From: Achatina immaculata
Taxonomy: Eukaryota > Mollusca > Gastropoda > Stylommatophora > Achatinidae
Direction of reading: 5' to 3'
DNA length: 64,000 nucleotides
Assembly: GCA_009760885.1 (NCBI GenBank)
Contig: CM019716.1
Coordinates: 6,419,938-6,483,937 of the forward strand
Shown here piece by piece: positions 11,310 to 23,000 of this stretch (its first letter is position 1; every line of letters starts with the position of its first letter). The notes under the pieces are model-generated. The model was not told where the DNA came from. It was given only the letters and a program-made list of their open reading frames with translations, and did no database searches. The position numbers were made by a program, and so were the translations under genes.

Positions 11310-11990
11310 TAGAATTTGAATATAGCCAATGTAGTGTCAACTACAAAACTAAAAAACCAAGTTAAGACTATTCAATTCAAATGTAATATCCACCCTCATT
11401 TATGCATGCAAAAGCTGGAAAACAACTAAAGAAATAGACCACAAATCAGAGACTTGAAAACAAATGCCTAAGGAAAATACTCGCCATCAAGTGGAATGAA
11501 TTCAAGAACAATGCAAAGATAAGACAGATGACTGAACAACAACCAGTCTCATGGGTGATCAGGAAAAGGAGATGGACATATGTTGGTCACGTGATGAGAA
11601 GAAACGATCAGAGAATTCCAAAACAAGCTATCAAGTGGAACACAACATCATCATCATCGCCTTTCACTGCCCTGAGAGCATAGGCCATGGATAAAGGCTC
11701 TCCTGTCACCCTGTTCTTGGAATTATTCTCTGCTTCCTTCCAAGTGTATCCTTTGTCTCTGAGCACTATCATAATTTCTCTTCTCCAAGTGAGTCCGAAG
11801 AACAGGCTGAAGAAAACGAGACAGATTATGTGAAACTCTAAAGAGGACACTGTTAAAAGAGGCCAAATTAATAGGTATAAAATCCCTTGATGAGGTTGAA
11901 AAACTCGCTGAAAACAGGAAAAATTGGCAAACTACCATGTGAGCCCTATGTGACATTTAACAGAACAGGAAGGTTATAAGATAAGTATAA
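11310..11990 (+). pseudogene. Non-LTR retrotransposon C-terminal fragment with a nested insertion
   Basis: Plus-strand relic of a reverse-transcriptase tail. It reads KWNEFKNN, then [19 protein letters not shown], then [20 protein letters not shown], with stops and frameshifts. The same family lies on minus at 32940-33340. The relic is split after aagtggaacacaac by a minus-orientation piece at about 11645-11790, which itself encodes another RT C-terminus (YTWKEAENNSKNRVTGEPL). It resumes at agtccgaagaacaggc. Confidence 0.75.
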
Positions 11991-11999
11991 ACTATAAAA

Positions 12000-12540
12000 T
12001 AGTATAAATGTATAATTAATTATACAAGAGTTCAGCGTTAAGAAGAAAGGTATGACACGAGAAATTTGATAACCATCTGCTTATACAGATATATATGGAA
12101 TGAGCATATATTAAGTTCTTTAATATTGTGAAAAACTACTTTTTTATTTAAAAAATAAATAAATAAACAAACGAAAATAAGAATCAGTAATGAGTGTATA
12201 AGATAGCTGCAAGGTTGGCTGTTATATTACACCTCTTTTTGCTTAGCCCTCGCTGTTTAGAATACAAGAAATGTCTATGCTCGTATAGTGGACTGCCTTT
12301 ACTAACGCACTTCAATCGTGTTCCAGTTAAAACTTTATTAGAATTAACTCACTATAAACGCAAGTAGCATGTCATGTATAAGGTGTCGTGACCTGAGTAA
12401 CTTCTGTGGATCCACAACTAATGGAACTGCAATACCTGCCATACATTCAGCGTCAAGTTTTGCTTTTTTTTTTTTTTTTAAAGGGGCAAAAAAAAAAATC
12501 GTACTTCTTTAATTAGGGTATTTGTCTTCCACAACGTACA
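12000..12540. other. AT-rich intergenic or intronic stretch
   Basis: No repeat family, ORF or RNA gene could be identified. It contains poly-T/poly-A tracts at about 12466-12500. Confidence 0.4.
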
Positions 12541-12659
12541 TATACTTTCGGTATCGGAAACTACCGCAGTATGACTTCTAAAGTGATAGTCACCGGGTTC
12601 CTACAAACGCAGCAACAACTTGTAGCCGCCAAATGAACACAACATGGAGTTTTATTGTA

Positions 12660-12790
12660 TCCAGTCTGCGGCTTTCCGCCATCTTGTGATTTAAGTCCTG
12701 TAGATGGGAACCAATCAACATCAATCCCATAATCCTCTATCAATTGTGTAAGCAACGTAACACAACGAAAACGACCACTTCACATATTTA
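12660..12790 (-). promoter_or_regulatory. Candidate minus-strand promoter (CCAAT box plus YY1-like site)
   Basis: On the minus strand a CCAAT-type element (GATTGGTTCCC, about 12707-12717) lies about 30-40 bp upstream of CACAAGATGGCGGAAAG (about 12673-12689). The latter matches the YY1 core often seen at TSSs and translation starts. The local sequence is richer in CpG than its neighbours. It could drive the Cys-rich gene to the left, with an untranslated first exon. No TSS evidence is available. Confidence 0.3.
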
Positions 12791-12949
12791 CGTTACGCGC
12801 CGTGTCGGATCCTGTTGGAGATCATGCTTCTCCATTTTGTGCGGTCTTTGGTGTTCTCGATAATTTCAGATGTTTTTCTTTTTTTCAAGCAACTTTGTCA
12901 TTCTGCTGAGATTTTTTTTCTTTGTGGTCTTCATCTTTTTTTTTTCAAA

Positions 12950-13110
12950 AACTCTTCTTCTTCTTCTTGCGCAATTTTCTGTCTATATCAACAGTTCTGT
13001 CTCTTGAATAAATTTCAATGTTTTTTGTAATCCATGTATGGAACTGTAGAGCTCATCTTCTTTGGTGGTTTCACTAAGCCAGTAATTGCTTCTCGGTGTC
13101 TCATAGTTGG
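12950..13110 (-). mobile_element. Old 3' end of the Nimb-like LINE
   Basis: It matches the last ~150 bp of the elements at 25074-27060 and 42506-43713, including the (TTC)n tail and cactaagccagtaattgctt. It is diverged by many substitutions, so it is an older insertion than those two copies. Confidence 0.8.
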
Positions 13111-13137
13111 TGCACAAAAACTCTAAATTATGTCTTC

Positions 13138-13470
13138 TCATGACTCAGTCAGTCAGTCATTTGCATGTCCCTTGTTGAACTTTTGCCTCCCTAACAGCTC
13201 TCCTGTAGGCCTCACAGTTATAAGCAAGATGCCCTGCTGCTGATGCATCCATTTGCAGATTATCAATGATGTCTTGCAGCCATCTTCACCTTGGTCTTCC
13301 TCTTTATTTTTCCCATTATGTACCCTTCCAAGATGGTCTTCTCTACATTATCATGATGTTTAATGTGTCCAAAATATTTAAGTTTTCTCATGACTGGTCA
13401 AATAAATTTTGACTTGTCTTTTCCTTATAATGTTACCTACTTTTCAAGAGATTTTCACTGATTTTGATGA
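13138..13470 (-). mobile_element. RTE-like retrotransposon 3' end
   Basis: The minus strand corresponds to the end of the RTE ORF. The same sequence at 21830-21995 follows the RT thumb (aagatggctgcaagac, gcctacaggagagctgttag). Landmarks here are gcagccatcttcaccttggt and cctgtaggcctcacag. No intact frame. Confidence 0.85.
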
Positions 13471-13974
13471 TCTTTAATCACATAAGGGAACTTTCTTCGT
13501 ATGAAGCTCATGTATTAACTTCTATTCCCGCATGTGGTTCTGGGAAAAGTTGCATTATGGTAAATTGCTTTTCATTCACGATTCATTTCTAAGCAATTTT
13601 GCTTTCACTATGAATAGAAACTGGCCAAAAGAAAGGTAGGTCCTCTAACGAAAAAAAAAAACTACAAAAGGACTTCTTATTCATCACAAAGACCAGTGTC
13701 TCAACTCTGAATTGAGGTGCAACACGTGCACCAAGTTTTTCCATCAGCCATAGTGGCCAAGGTGACAATACAGATAATGTCACTTCAACAGTGACAAACA
13801 AAAAAAGGCAGCTTCTGTAGCTGCACCTAGCTCATCACTATTATTTTTTTTAAACATAAATTCTGTGAGAAAGAAGAGGGGTTAGCTGCAAGTGAAGGTA
13901 CTTTTGCATATCACACAATTTTTGGTTTATGATTTTACATCATTTTTACTACAGATAGCATGAGCCTAGATTTG

Positions 13975-14265
13975 TATGTTATCATCATTAGATGCCCAGT
14001 GGCCTATTATGTTTCTGCCTAACTTTCATGCAGGCCATCAGTTCATTTTGCAATCTCATTTCACACTATCTTGTCAAACTATCCAACATCATTTCTCTTG
14101 GCCATCCCCTGGCTCTTCTTCCCTATATTTTTTCCTGTTGTTACATTTTCCAATGCGCTCTCTCTTTGCATGTGCATGTACCAAATCAGTAGCCATTATC
14201 TTGATTGTGTTTGCATCTCATACTTACACATATTGCATGGTGATCTAGAAATGGCTACATTTCAG
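13975..14265 (-). mobile_element. Non-LTR retrotransposon 3' end (second RTE subfamily)
   Basis: It aligns with 41335-41560 minus: tcatgcaggccatcagttca, catttctcttgg and ctgttgttac are shared. It encodes the broken RT C-terminus on the minus strand. Confidence 0.75.
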
Positions 14266-14269
14266 TACT

Positions 14270-15020
14270 GACTGACACAACAATCACAAAGAGATCAAAC
14301 TTTCACCCTTGCTTGTCAGGTATTTTGATTGTGTGGCTATACTTTGTTCAGACCTCATCTTTTCATGAAAGTGAAAAATGTGCAGGAGCAGTCAGTGTTT
14401 GAAGTGACTGGTAGCAATGATTGAAAACTACTTTGATGTACAAACTTGAAGACTTTCTTTCCTTTAACTGTTAAGACAATGTTTGGAAAACTGGAAGGAA
14501 AGGAAGGTCTTCCTTCAGGAGAGGTACAAAAATTTCATACCATTGTACTCTCATTCTGTGAAATGGCTCTTAAGTTCCCTGAAAAAAGTTTTCAAGACCT
14601 GGAATCCTACAGCTGGGTACTCTACAGCTCTGAAAAATACAGATTTTGATTCTTCTTAATTTTAATGGGCTTAACAGCATTTACTAAATGTCCCAATTTT
14701 GGGGTCTGGAAAATTGAATTTTGTTCTTATAGGGTCAGAAATGTGGTCACCTTATCACTTGTTCAGTGTCAAAGTTTCAGCATTACCACCTCCACATAGC
14801 AGTCTGTCTTTCCTTAATTTCATTTTTGCTTTTGCCATCACAGCAATTTCCTTATCGTGATTATAGAAAGTATAAATTTGTGAGGCTTTGCAGGTGAATT
14901 TGGAAACTTAAAAATGAATTGCCTCATAATATGCACAAGATGGATATTTAAATTGTTCATAAGTGCACATGAGGTATATGGTGCATCCGACAGTTTTTTT
15001 TTTTTTATGACAACCTCAGG
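14270..15020. other. Intergenic/intronic stretch without identified features
   Basis: AT-rich single-copy-looking sequence. A 67-codon plus ORF (14446-14649) has no recognisable motif and is not convincing as a gene. Confidence 0.35.
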
Positions 15021-15025
15021 TATTT

Positions 15026-15162
15026 AAGTTGATGATCTACTGGAGCAAGACCTCATAAGTTGATGATCTACTGTAGCAAGACCTCCTAAGTTGATGATCT
15101 ACTGGAGCAAGACCTCCTCATAAGTTGATGATCTACTAGAACAAGACCTCCTCATAAGTTCT
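15026..15162. repeat. Short minisatellite, 31-37 bp units
   Basis: Four imperfect units of AAGTTGATGATCTACTGGAG followed by CAAGACCTCCTCAT. Unit length varies by loss of cctc and similar indels. Confidence 0.85.
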
Positions 15163-15975
15163 TGCTTTAAAATTTCATTTTGTAAATGTCATGTTTCTTA
15201 AATGCCAAAACAATATTTTTAGTTTTTATGTTTATACACTTGAACATGCACAGAGACATATCAGAACAGAGGAACAAAACTGTGTTAAGAGGTTGTGTCT
15301 CTGCCTTGATGACAGTAAAGAAGTGAGTCCATGTTTTTATATACATTTCAACATGCTGATTTAGTTTGTTGGAAACGAAATATTACAGACCATAAATAAT
15401 CCTGTTCTAAAGGATCTTCAAGAAATTTTGATCCTCAGAGGTTTATATCCGAGGATATTCTACTTTTTCTTGTGGTCAAAGTGGAATATATGAACATTAG
15501 CTCAGTCTTTATGTGGCAGTTTATCAAGTCACATGTTAACTATTCACTAGTCACACACACTGATGTTTTGTATATCTGCTGCACACATTAATAACAGTTC
15601 TCAGTATGTACTTTCAAATGTAGCCACCTGATGTGATAATCTTACTCAATGACCTGTGAGATAATCCTCACCAGAAATGCTTATACAGACTTGCAAACAA
15701 ACAGTGTTTACCAATCTTGAGAATCCTGATAAATTATACAGTATGTACACACAAAAAGAGCCATATGGACATAATTTACAACAGATCCTCTCCTTCCAAT
15801 TTACCATGGGGAAAAACACAAATTTCCACGATAATGTTCTGCCTTCACTAGCTAATTACTGACAGAAGTAAATGAAAGTGGACACCTGAGACTTGTGTAA
15901 CAGGGAATAAAAACAGTGAGTACGAGGGGAGACCTCATATGTAGAATCTCAACCATTAAAAAGTGAAGGCTACAG

Positions 15976-16560
15976 TTACTTCATTAGCTTCCGATACTTA
16001 ATCTGCTGCGAGACATTTATTAACTTTACTAGTCTCCAATACTTAATCTGCTGTGAGACATTTATTAACTTTGCTAGTCTCCAATACTTAATCTGCTGTG
16101 AGACATTTATTAACTTTGCTAGTCTCCAATACTTAATCTGCTGTGAGACATTTATTAACTTTACTAGTCTCCAATACTTAATCTGCTGTGAGACATTTAT
16201 TAACTTTACTAGTCTCCAATACTTAATCTGCTGTGAGACATTTATTAACTTTACTAGTCTCCAATACTTAATCTGCTGTGAGACATTTATTAACTTTACT
16301 AGTCTACAATACTTAATCTGCTGTGAGATATTTATTAACTTTGCTAGTCTCCAATACTTAATCTGCTGTGAGATATTTATTAACTTCACTAGCTTCCGAT
16401 ACTTAATCTGCTGTGAGATATTTATTAACTTCACTAGCTTCCGATACTTAATCTGCTGTGAGATATTTATTAACTTCACTACCTTCCGATACTTAATCTG
16501 CTGTGAGACTTTTATTAACTTCACTAGCCTCTGATACTTGATCTGCTGTGAGGCCATTGC
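15976..16560. repeat. 45-bp in-frame minisatellite
   Basis: Thirteen near-exact 45-bp units (ATTAACTTTACTAGTCTCCA, then ATACTTAATCTGCTGTGAGA, then CATTT). Because 45 is a multiple of three, the minus strand stays open for 201 codons as a 15-residue repeat LVKLINVSQQIKYWR. There is no sign that it is expressed. The two ends carry a different variant (cttccgatac) from the middle (ctccaatac), which is consistent with expansion from the centre. Confidence 0.93.
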
Positions 16561-17399
16561 TTTAGAATTACCACAAGACACAGTGAACAGAGCTATTTTT
16601 CATATCCCAGGTGATGCATTTAGTCTGATACATGAACTGGTACATAAGACCTGATGAATTATCATTCTTGACATCTTCTCTGTGTGTGTGGTACAAAAAC
16701 TCCGATTAAAAAAAAAATAACACAGCTTTCAATTTTCAGCAAAATATCATCCATGTTCTTGGACACTGACAAAATGATTGCTATCCACCTCGTGGCATCT
16801 GTTAGGGTAGCAACAAATTCTGTTTCTCAGTTTGCAGCTAGCTTCTGTACAGTGTCCCAGCTTACTGAAGGTATTCATCTTGACTTCCAACTCTTAGCCC
16901 TGTCAAAATCTCTTCTTCATACTTTCTTGTGTCAGTTGCACTGAAGTCTTGTCGGAGTAAATGACCAATCATTTTTTTTTAATTTAAAAAAACAAAAGTC
17001 GTAAGTTCTTAAACTGAATTTTACCAATCATTTTTTTTTATGAAAAAAAAAAAACAACAAAAGTCATAAGTTCTTCAATTAAAATTTTAATTCACCTACA
17101 CATAAACAACATCATGGACAAGAAAGTGATCTAGTTAGGTGCCCCATCTCCACAGAAGAGAAACCAAAAGAACAGCAATACAGATATCTCTTGATATACA
17201 TAAAATTGGCATATGTAAATTTGCACCTACATAAGAAATTTCCAACATTCATAAACTTTACTGAAAGCATTATGCAAAATATCTGAAATACCTGCAAAGC
17301 TCAGTCAACGTATGCACAAGCAAACATACCTAGAAAGGCAAAATGCTGCAAGGTTTGACAAAGTTAGTGATTCCAAAAAACTGAAATCAGAATATAAAT

Positions 17400-17990
17400 C
17401 TGACACACGTCTCCTCCTTCTTCTTCTTCGTACACATACTGGCGGTGATGCGTGGTACCATGATTTTTGTGAGGCACCTTTTGACTGGGTACCTCTAAAC
17501 TCAGCACCTTTCCTTGCTAGAGCAGGCTGTGGTCTTGCTCGGACTGCCAAGAAGACAGTGGTGTAGGCTGGCCTGGCCAAAACTTTGTTTTCCAGCCTCT
17601 GGTGGCTGTACTTAGGCCCCTTCTCCACGTCAGATCCAGCGTTCAATGCAGGCTGGCCAGATGGCTTCGAGACAGTTCCACAGAGACTTCGGAATGAGGA
17701 ATCCGATAAGTGCCTCGATGATATCCATTCCCCACCACCTATAGTCTACTGGCTCTGTTTTGTTAATATCACTCTGATAGCCATTGTTGTAAAGACCCAT
17801 AGACTTGTCACGTCCTTGATTCATTGGTTTCACATCAGGTTTTCCTCATCCTCGCCTGCAATCTCTATGTCCCCATCCAATCTGACATTACATTTTACAA
17901 AAATAACAATTTCAATTAGTGTTGATTGCTACAGGTTTCTGGACTACGGAAGTGGGTCGGAGTTTTTAAGCAAATAGATTTATGTTCCTT
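17400..17990 (-). mobile_element. Minus-oriented GAA-tailed element
   Basis: On the minus strand the segment ends in TACGAAGAAGAAGAAGGAGG (plus cctccttcttcttcttcgta at 17414-17433), the same type of 3' tail as the Nimb-like LINE and the family-A repeats. The body is GC-richer than its flanks and has short open stretches on both strands but no recognisable domain. Its 5' limit is unclear. Confidence 0.45.
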
Positions 17991-18011
17991 GTCTCATAAA
18001 GACTATGTTAA

Positions 18012-18701
18012 CTATTTCCACCCGCGCTAGCCCCAAAAGGTCTGTTCCAGTATATGCTGGTCCCAACAACCCAGCCCTATAAGGTTTCAGACTTTTCTTT
18101 AATTGAAAACTCGATGTAACTTTTCATTTAACCAGTCAGAGCTCTTCTGAATCCAAAGTTTAACTAGTGTTTTTCAGTATAGTTAATAAAGGGTGACATG
18201 TTGAATATCACGATCAGAGTGTAAAATTCAAGTTTTCTTCGAGATCGAGTGGTAAAATGGTCACACCGACCAACTAGACCTATCTTACTATATGTGTTTC
18301 TCATAGAACTGTTAGATTTATTAGATGTCAAAAACATCCATAAATATTGATTTTTCTGTGTTGAAATTTTAATGACTACATATTTTATATTGGATTATGA
18401 CACAGTTAAGGTAAGTATAAAGTAGATTTTATTCCTCAGCCCTAACAAAAATTTTTTAGCGCCCAAAAATCATTCCATCGTTTCACACCAGTTGTGTTTT
18501 TTTTCTTTTCTTCATTTTTTTTTATGACAACTTCATTTATGGAATCTTCATTCATTTCCACTTATTTTAATGTGTGATACACACGTGGTGATCATGGAAT
18601 TAAATCAGTACAATAGCTTTTACACAGGGACTCCCTTCCCCAAAATGTCTGCATCACTGGGAAATTAAGGAACGTTTTGGAAATAACGCAGGTGGAAAGA
18701 G
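18012..18701 (-). mobile_element. TTAA-flanked MITE (piggyBac-like), copy 1
   Basis: A 690-bp element flanked by TTAA at 18008-18011 and 18702-18705. Its ends are CTATTTCCACCCGCGC on the left and an inverted CTCTTTCCACCTGCG on the right. It is the reverse-oriented homologue of 60490-61199 across the whole length; shared segments include cttcatttatggaatcttca and aacttttcatttaacc. No transposase ORF. TTAA target duplication is typical of piggyBac-superfamily elements. Confidence 0.85.
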
Positions 18702-19049
18702 TTAAGATAAGTGTGTTTTTAACACAGTTGTTCCCAAGGGGAACTGACACAAGTAAAAACTGACTTGGGTAAAGGCTTGTGGAACTTAATGATGGAAGTC
18801 AAGAACCTTCTGTGCACTGTAACTGGTTTGATCTAGGTAGCTACCATGTACTTGTGAAGTCATAGAGCATAAGAGAAATCCAAATAACAGCATTTTCATT
18901 ACAAAACAGGGAAGCAGACAACTATATCAGTAACATGATAGAGATGAACACAGCAAAATCTTGCATCCTATATTGAGATCACATACATTATCAATGTAGG
19001 CTACATTTTGTACAGTAAGAGAAATGTGAGATCATCACATCACCTCAAG

Positions 19050-19180
19050 AAAAAAAAAAAAATCATGGACAGTCTAACGCAGTGGCACGATAAAAAGTCG
19101 CCATATGGAAAATATCAAGGACTGAGATGTGTGGAGACAATCATCACCAATACCTGGTGGCACAGCACCTAGTAATGATG
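19050..19180 (+). mobile_element. RT C-terminal fragment, unexpanded relative of the 42-bp array
   Basis: The frame reads KIMDSLTQWHDKKSPYGKYQ and then a frameshifted tail. It is the single-copy equivalent of the codons repeated at 8640-11140 (QWHNKKSPNKLMEDIK). It ends near tgatgacaatggtgg, like other RTE 3' ends here. Confidence 0.65.
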
Positions 19181-19354
19181 ACAATGGTGGTGTTATCACT
19201 GTTGAGCAAATGCAAATATGATGTACTCATAAATCTGCAGTGCAAAAACTCAAGACCTGGAACAATAAATGTCAAGTGCAGTTATGCAGAAGACAAAACA
19301 TCATAAAGAAAAACTGTCCAACACAAATAATTTCATACTAGACTTCTTGAGCCA

Positions 19355-19595
19355 GTTAACTATTACACAACTAGTTAACTGCTATATAGTACTGCTGAAT
19401 ACAGCTAGTTAACTGCCATACAATACTGCTGGATACAGCTAGTTAACTGCTATATAGTACTACTGGATACAGATAAGTAACTGGTATACAGTACTGTAGA
19501 ACTATTTACCTGCTGTTGTATAGCATCAATGGGCACAATTAATTAAGTGTTGTAAATGAGTGTTGGATATAACTAGTTAATTGCTATACAGTAAT
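19355..19595. repeat. Imperfect ~34-bp tandem repeat
   Basis: About six diverged units with CTAGTTAACTGCTATA and AGTACTGCTGGATACAG. It lies just downstream of the GINS2 stop codon on the minus strand. Confidence 0.8.
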
Positions 19596-19619
19596 GTTTG
19601 GCATATTTAGCTAAGCAAT

Positions 19620-19887
19620 CACGTCGAGGTCTTCCGGTGAGAAAGTCCAACCCTAGACTGAACTGGTGCAATGAAAACCACAGTGTCATGCAATACCGCT
19701 TCAGAGACCCACCAAGAATACAGGCTAAAGCCCTGTGATACTCTGAACCCCTTGTGGTCCTCACGTGGATCTCGTGTGGTCCTTTCGGGGACCACACAGG
19801 AGACCACGGGACCTAACAAGGACCACAGGCGTAAATTCAGTAGGATCACAGTGCGGTTTTGGTGGTAGAAGCGAATGAAGAAGAAGA
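19620..19887 (+). mobile_element. GAA-tailed family A element with 11-bp target duplication
   Basis: A 268-bp insertion starting CACGTCGAGGTCTTCCGGTG and ending in GGTGGTAGAAGCGAATGAAG followed by AAGAAGA. It is flanked by AGCTAAGCAAT at 19609-19619 and 19888-19898, an exact 11-bp duplication. It sits about 40 bp past the GINS2 stop codon, hence probably in the 3' UTR in antisense orientation. Confidence 0.85.
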
Positions 19888-19938
19888 AGCTAAGCAATAA
19901 AAACATAGCCAGTCAAACAATGACTGTTACTATAATCA

Positions 19939-20064
19939 TTAAAACTGGGATTGTAGAACAGACAAGCTCCCTGAAACACCCAACTTAAGACGATGCATAT
20001 GATCAAGAGCTTTCGTCAGAAACTGCCGCACTGTGTTGATTTCCATCAGTGTCAAATAGTTCAG
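19939..20064 (-). CDS. GINS2: GINS2 exon 5 (C-terminus and stop)
   Basis: Acceptor TATCCCAATAG|CTGAAC. It encodes [20 protein letters not shown] through LQSQF and stops at TAA (19939-19941). 126 nt, phase 0 start. Confidence 0.93.
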   Translation of the reverse strand: MNYLTLMEINTVRQFLTKALDHMHRLKLGVSGSLSVLQSQF

Positions 20065-23000
20065 CTATTGGGATATAGACAAAAAATATTTTTTGTACAA
20101 AATAATCATGCAAGCAATGCTCAGTACATATTTAGATAAAACATGGATGTGTGTGCCTTAAAAAGTTTGGAAAAGAAATAATGCAAAACTAAGATGTGAA
20201 CTATTAGTCTCTCTTGGTGAAGGTCGGAGTTCGAATCCGGTCAGAGGTGTCCCAGTCACCCAGCTGTAGAAATGTGTACTGACTTCTTTTGGAGATGGGG
20301 AAGGAAAGGTGGCCGGGCATTTATACTAACCACATCACCTTCTAATGTGCTGACGGGTCAAGGAAAATATGAGCACTAACACCATATCCCTATGTGCCTC
20401 TAAGCCATGACAGGGTTACCTTTTTTACCTTTAAGATATTAACTATTTTGGTTGGTGATGAATATAAACTGTCAAAACTATAATCTGTCAGAAACAATGT
20501 AAGACTGTATTCATTATGATAAACAATGTAAGACTGTATTCATTATGACAATCAGAAACAAGCTATGTAAGATTATTAGGTATGACCACCACCTCCTGTG
20601 TTGAAATACAGACTACTTTCACCAAGAACTTTACACTAAAAGAAGTTGCCACATGAAAGAACAAGCAAGAATGTTAACAAAGTCCTAATATAAAATGTCA
20701 GCACTCTTGTTTTGACTGTTGGCCTAATTAGCCATGCCAGTAAAATTCTATTAAAAATCATAATGGGTACACTCGAAAGAAAATAAGAGAAATCAATATG
20801 GCCCAAGCTGGTTTTAGGCATGGAAGAAGTACAAGAGATCATATTTTCAACATAAGATTAATAATAGAGAAATGCAGAGAGTTTAATGTGAAGCTATATT
20901 TATCTTTTATAGACTATTCAAAAGCATTTGATTGTGTACAACACCAGAAAAACTTTGGGAAATAATGGAAAAAAATGGGATATCCAACACATTTGATACA
21001 ATTAACATCACTGCTGTATCTAGGCCAACAGGCAACAGTAAGAATAAATGGTGAAACAACAACTTGGTTTGACATAAAATAAAGGGTCCATCAGGGGTGT
21101 ATATTGTCACCTTACTTATTTAACTTGTATACTGAAAATATAATGAGGAATGTTAGAGAAGATGTAGACAAAGAACATTATGATGCCATAACTATTGAAG
21201 GTTATGAAATACCACAGATTAGATATGCTGATGATACAGTATTAGTGTCCACAACACACAAAGGAATGGAAAAACTAATTATGTCAGTCTGTAAGAACAT
21301 TGAAGAGCAAAACCTCTATCTTAATGCAAAGAAAACTAAATTGATGACAACTGACAAAACAAGTAAGGCAGCTGAAATATATATCAATGAGGAAAAATTG
21401 GAAAAGGAGGAGAGTTCTGAATATCTTGGATCAATAATGGAGATACAATGAGAGATATTAAAAGGAGGACATCTATTGCTCTTCAAAAAACAGAACAATT
21501 AAAGAAGCTGTGGAGAGGAACAGACAGATCTACAAAAATAAGATTGTTACGGGCATGCATCTTTCTCATCACAACATATGCCTGTGAGACCTGGACACTT
21601 AACAAAACAGCTGAGATACACAAAAATGCTTTTGAATATAAATGGTATAGAAGAGTTCTTCAAATATCATGGACACAAAAAAAAAGAACAAATATATCCA
21701 TACTACAAGAACTTAATATTGAAGAAGGTTGGCTAATAAGGAAGATTAAACAGAGAAAACTTAAATATTTTGGACATATTAAACATCATGAGAATTTAGA
21801 GAAGAAAGTCTTGGAAAGGTACATAATGGAAAAAGAAAGAGAGGAAGACCAAAGCGAAGATGGCTGCAAGACATCGTTGATGATCTGCGAATGGACGCAT
21901 CAGCAGCAGGCCATCTTGCTTACAACTGTGAGGCCTACAGGAGAGCTGTTAGAGAGGCAAAGTTCCGCAAGGAACATGCAAATGACTGACTGAGTGAGTC
22001 TTATTTTGACTGTGTCTTAACTGTTTTAGAGCTTATGTTTTAAGTACTGCTTATACCAGGAGCATCAAACCTTTCTGAGGGTGAGTGCCACCTAGACAGC
22101 TTAGAGCATCAAACCTTTCTGAGGGTGAGTGCCACCTAGACAGCTTAGAGCATCAAACCTTTCTGAGGGTGAGTGCCACCTAGACAGCTTAGAGCATCAA
22201 ACCTTTCTGGGGTGAGTGCCACCTAGACAGCTTAGAGCATCAAACCTTTCTGAGGGTGAGTGCCACCTAGACAGCTTAAATAATTCAATTTATGACTTCA
22301 TTTAAATATTTTCTTTTCTTTCAATATTTTTGTATAAATAATCCAGCCATTCCACTGGTGTCCTTGAAGTTTTTCTTTACATAATGCTTCAAGAACCTTC
22401 ATCCTTGTCCATCTGCTCTCTTTACATCAACAGGTGTTGAGTAATCTGTATCAGACTAACAACTGCTACTTGCTCCCTTCACATACTCCTTACTAATCTG
22501 ATGTGTTTGCCGTCTAAATTACAGAAAGTTAAACCCATCCCTTAACTCTATATATTTGTACAATTAATTCAACATTCACCAGTGACACGTATTTCATGAT
22601 AATCATGTTTAACTGCAACTTACAGGTGTGCTCTGCTAATTTCGGATAATACCAAACTTGCTTCAGTATGAATACTCAAATTTAGAATTTGATGGAAAAC
22701 TTAAATCTTGTGATATTAATTATAATTCAGCTTATAAACTTTTTATCTTGCTTTAATCTAAAATTATAAAATCTTGTGATATTAATTATAATTTAGTTTA
22801 TCAATTAACTGAATGTTTTGTGGCCATCCATAACTTCTTTCAAGATTTTCCTGTGAACATACACTCTGTAAACAAATTACTTTCCAGAAAAAACTGCACA
22901 ATCTGTTCAAATGCAAAGTGTACACATGTGCCAGATAACAACCAAAAGTACTGTGGCTAAAAGTGTTGTAAATGGCAATCTTATGGTCTTGAAATTGGAC

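Noticed and set aside
17305..17977. Two overlapping ORFs on opposite strands (113 and 130 codons) as host genes
   Set aside because: They lie in a GAA-tailed repeat and have no recognised domain or splice pattern.
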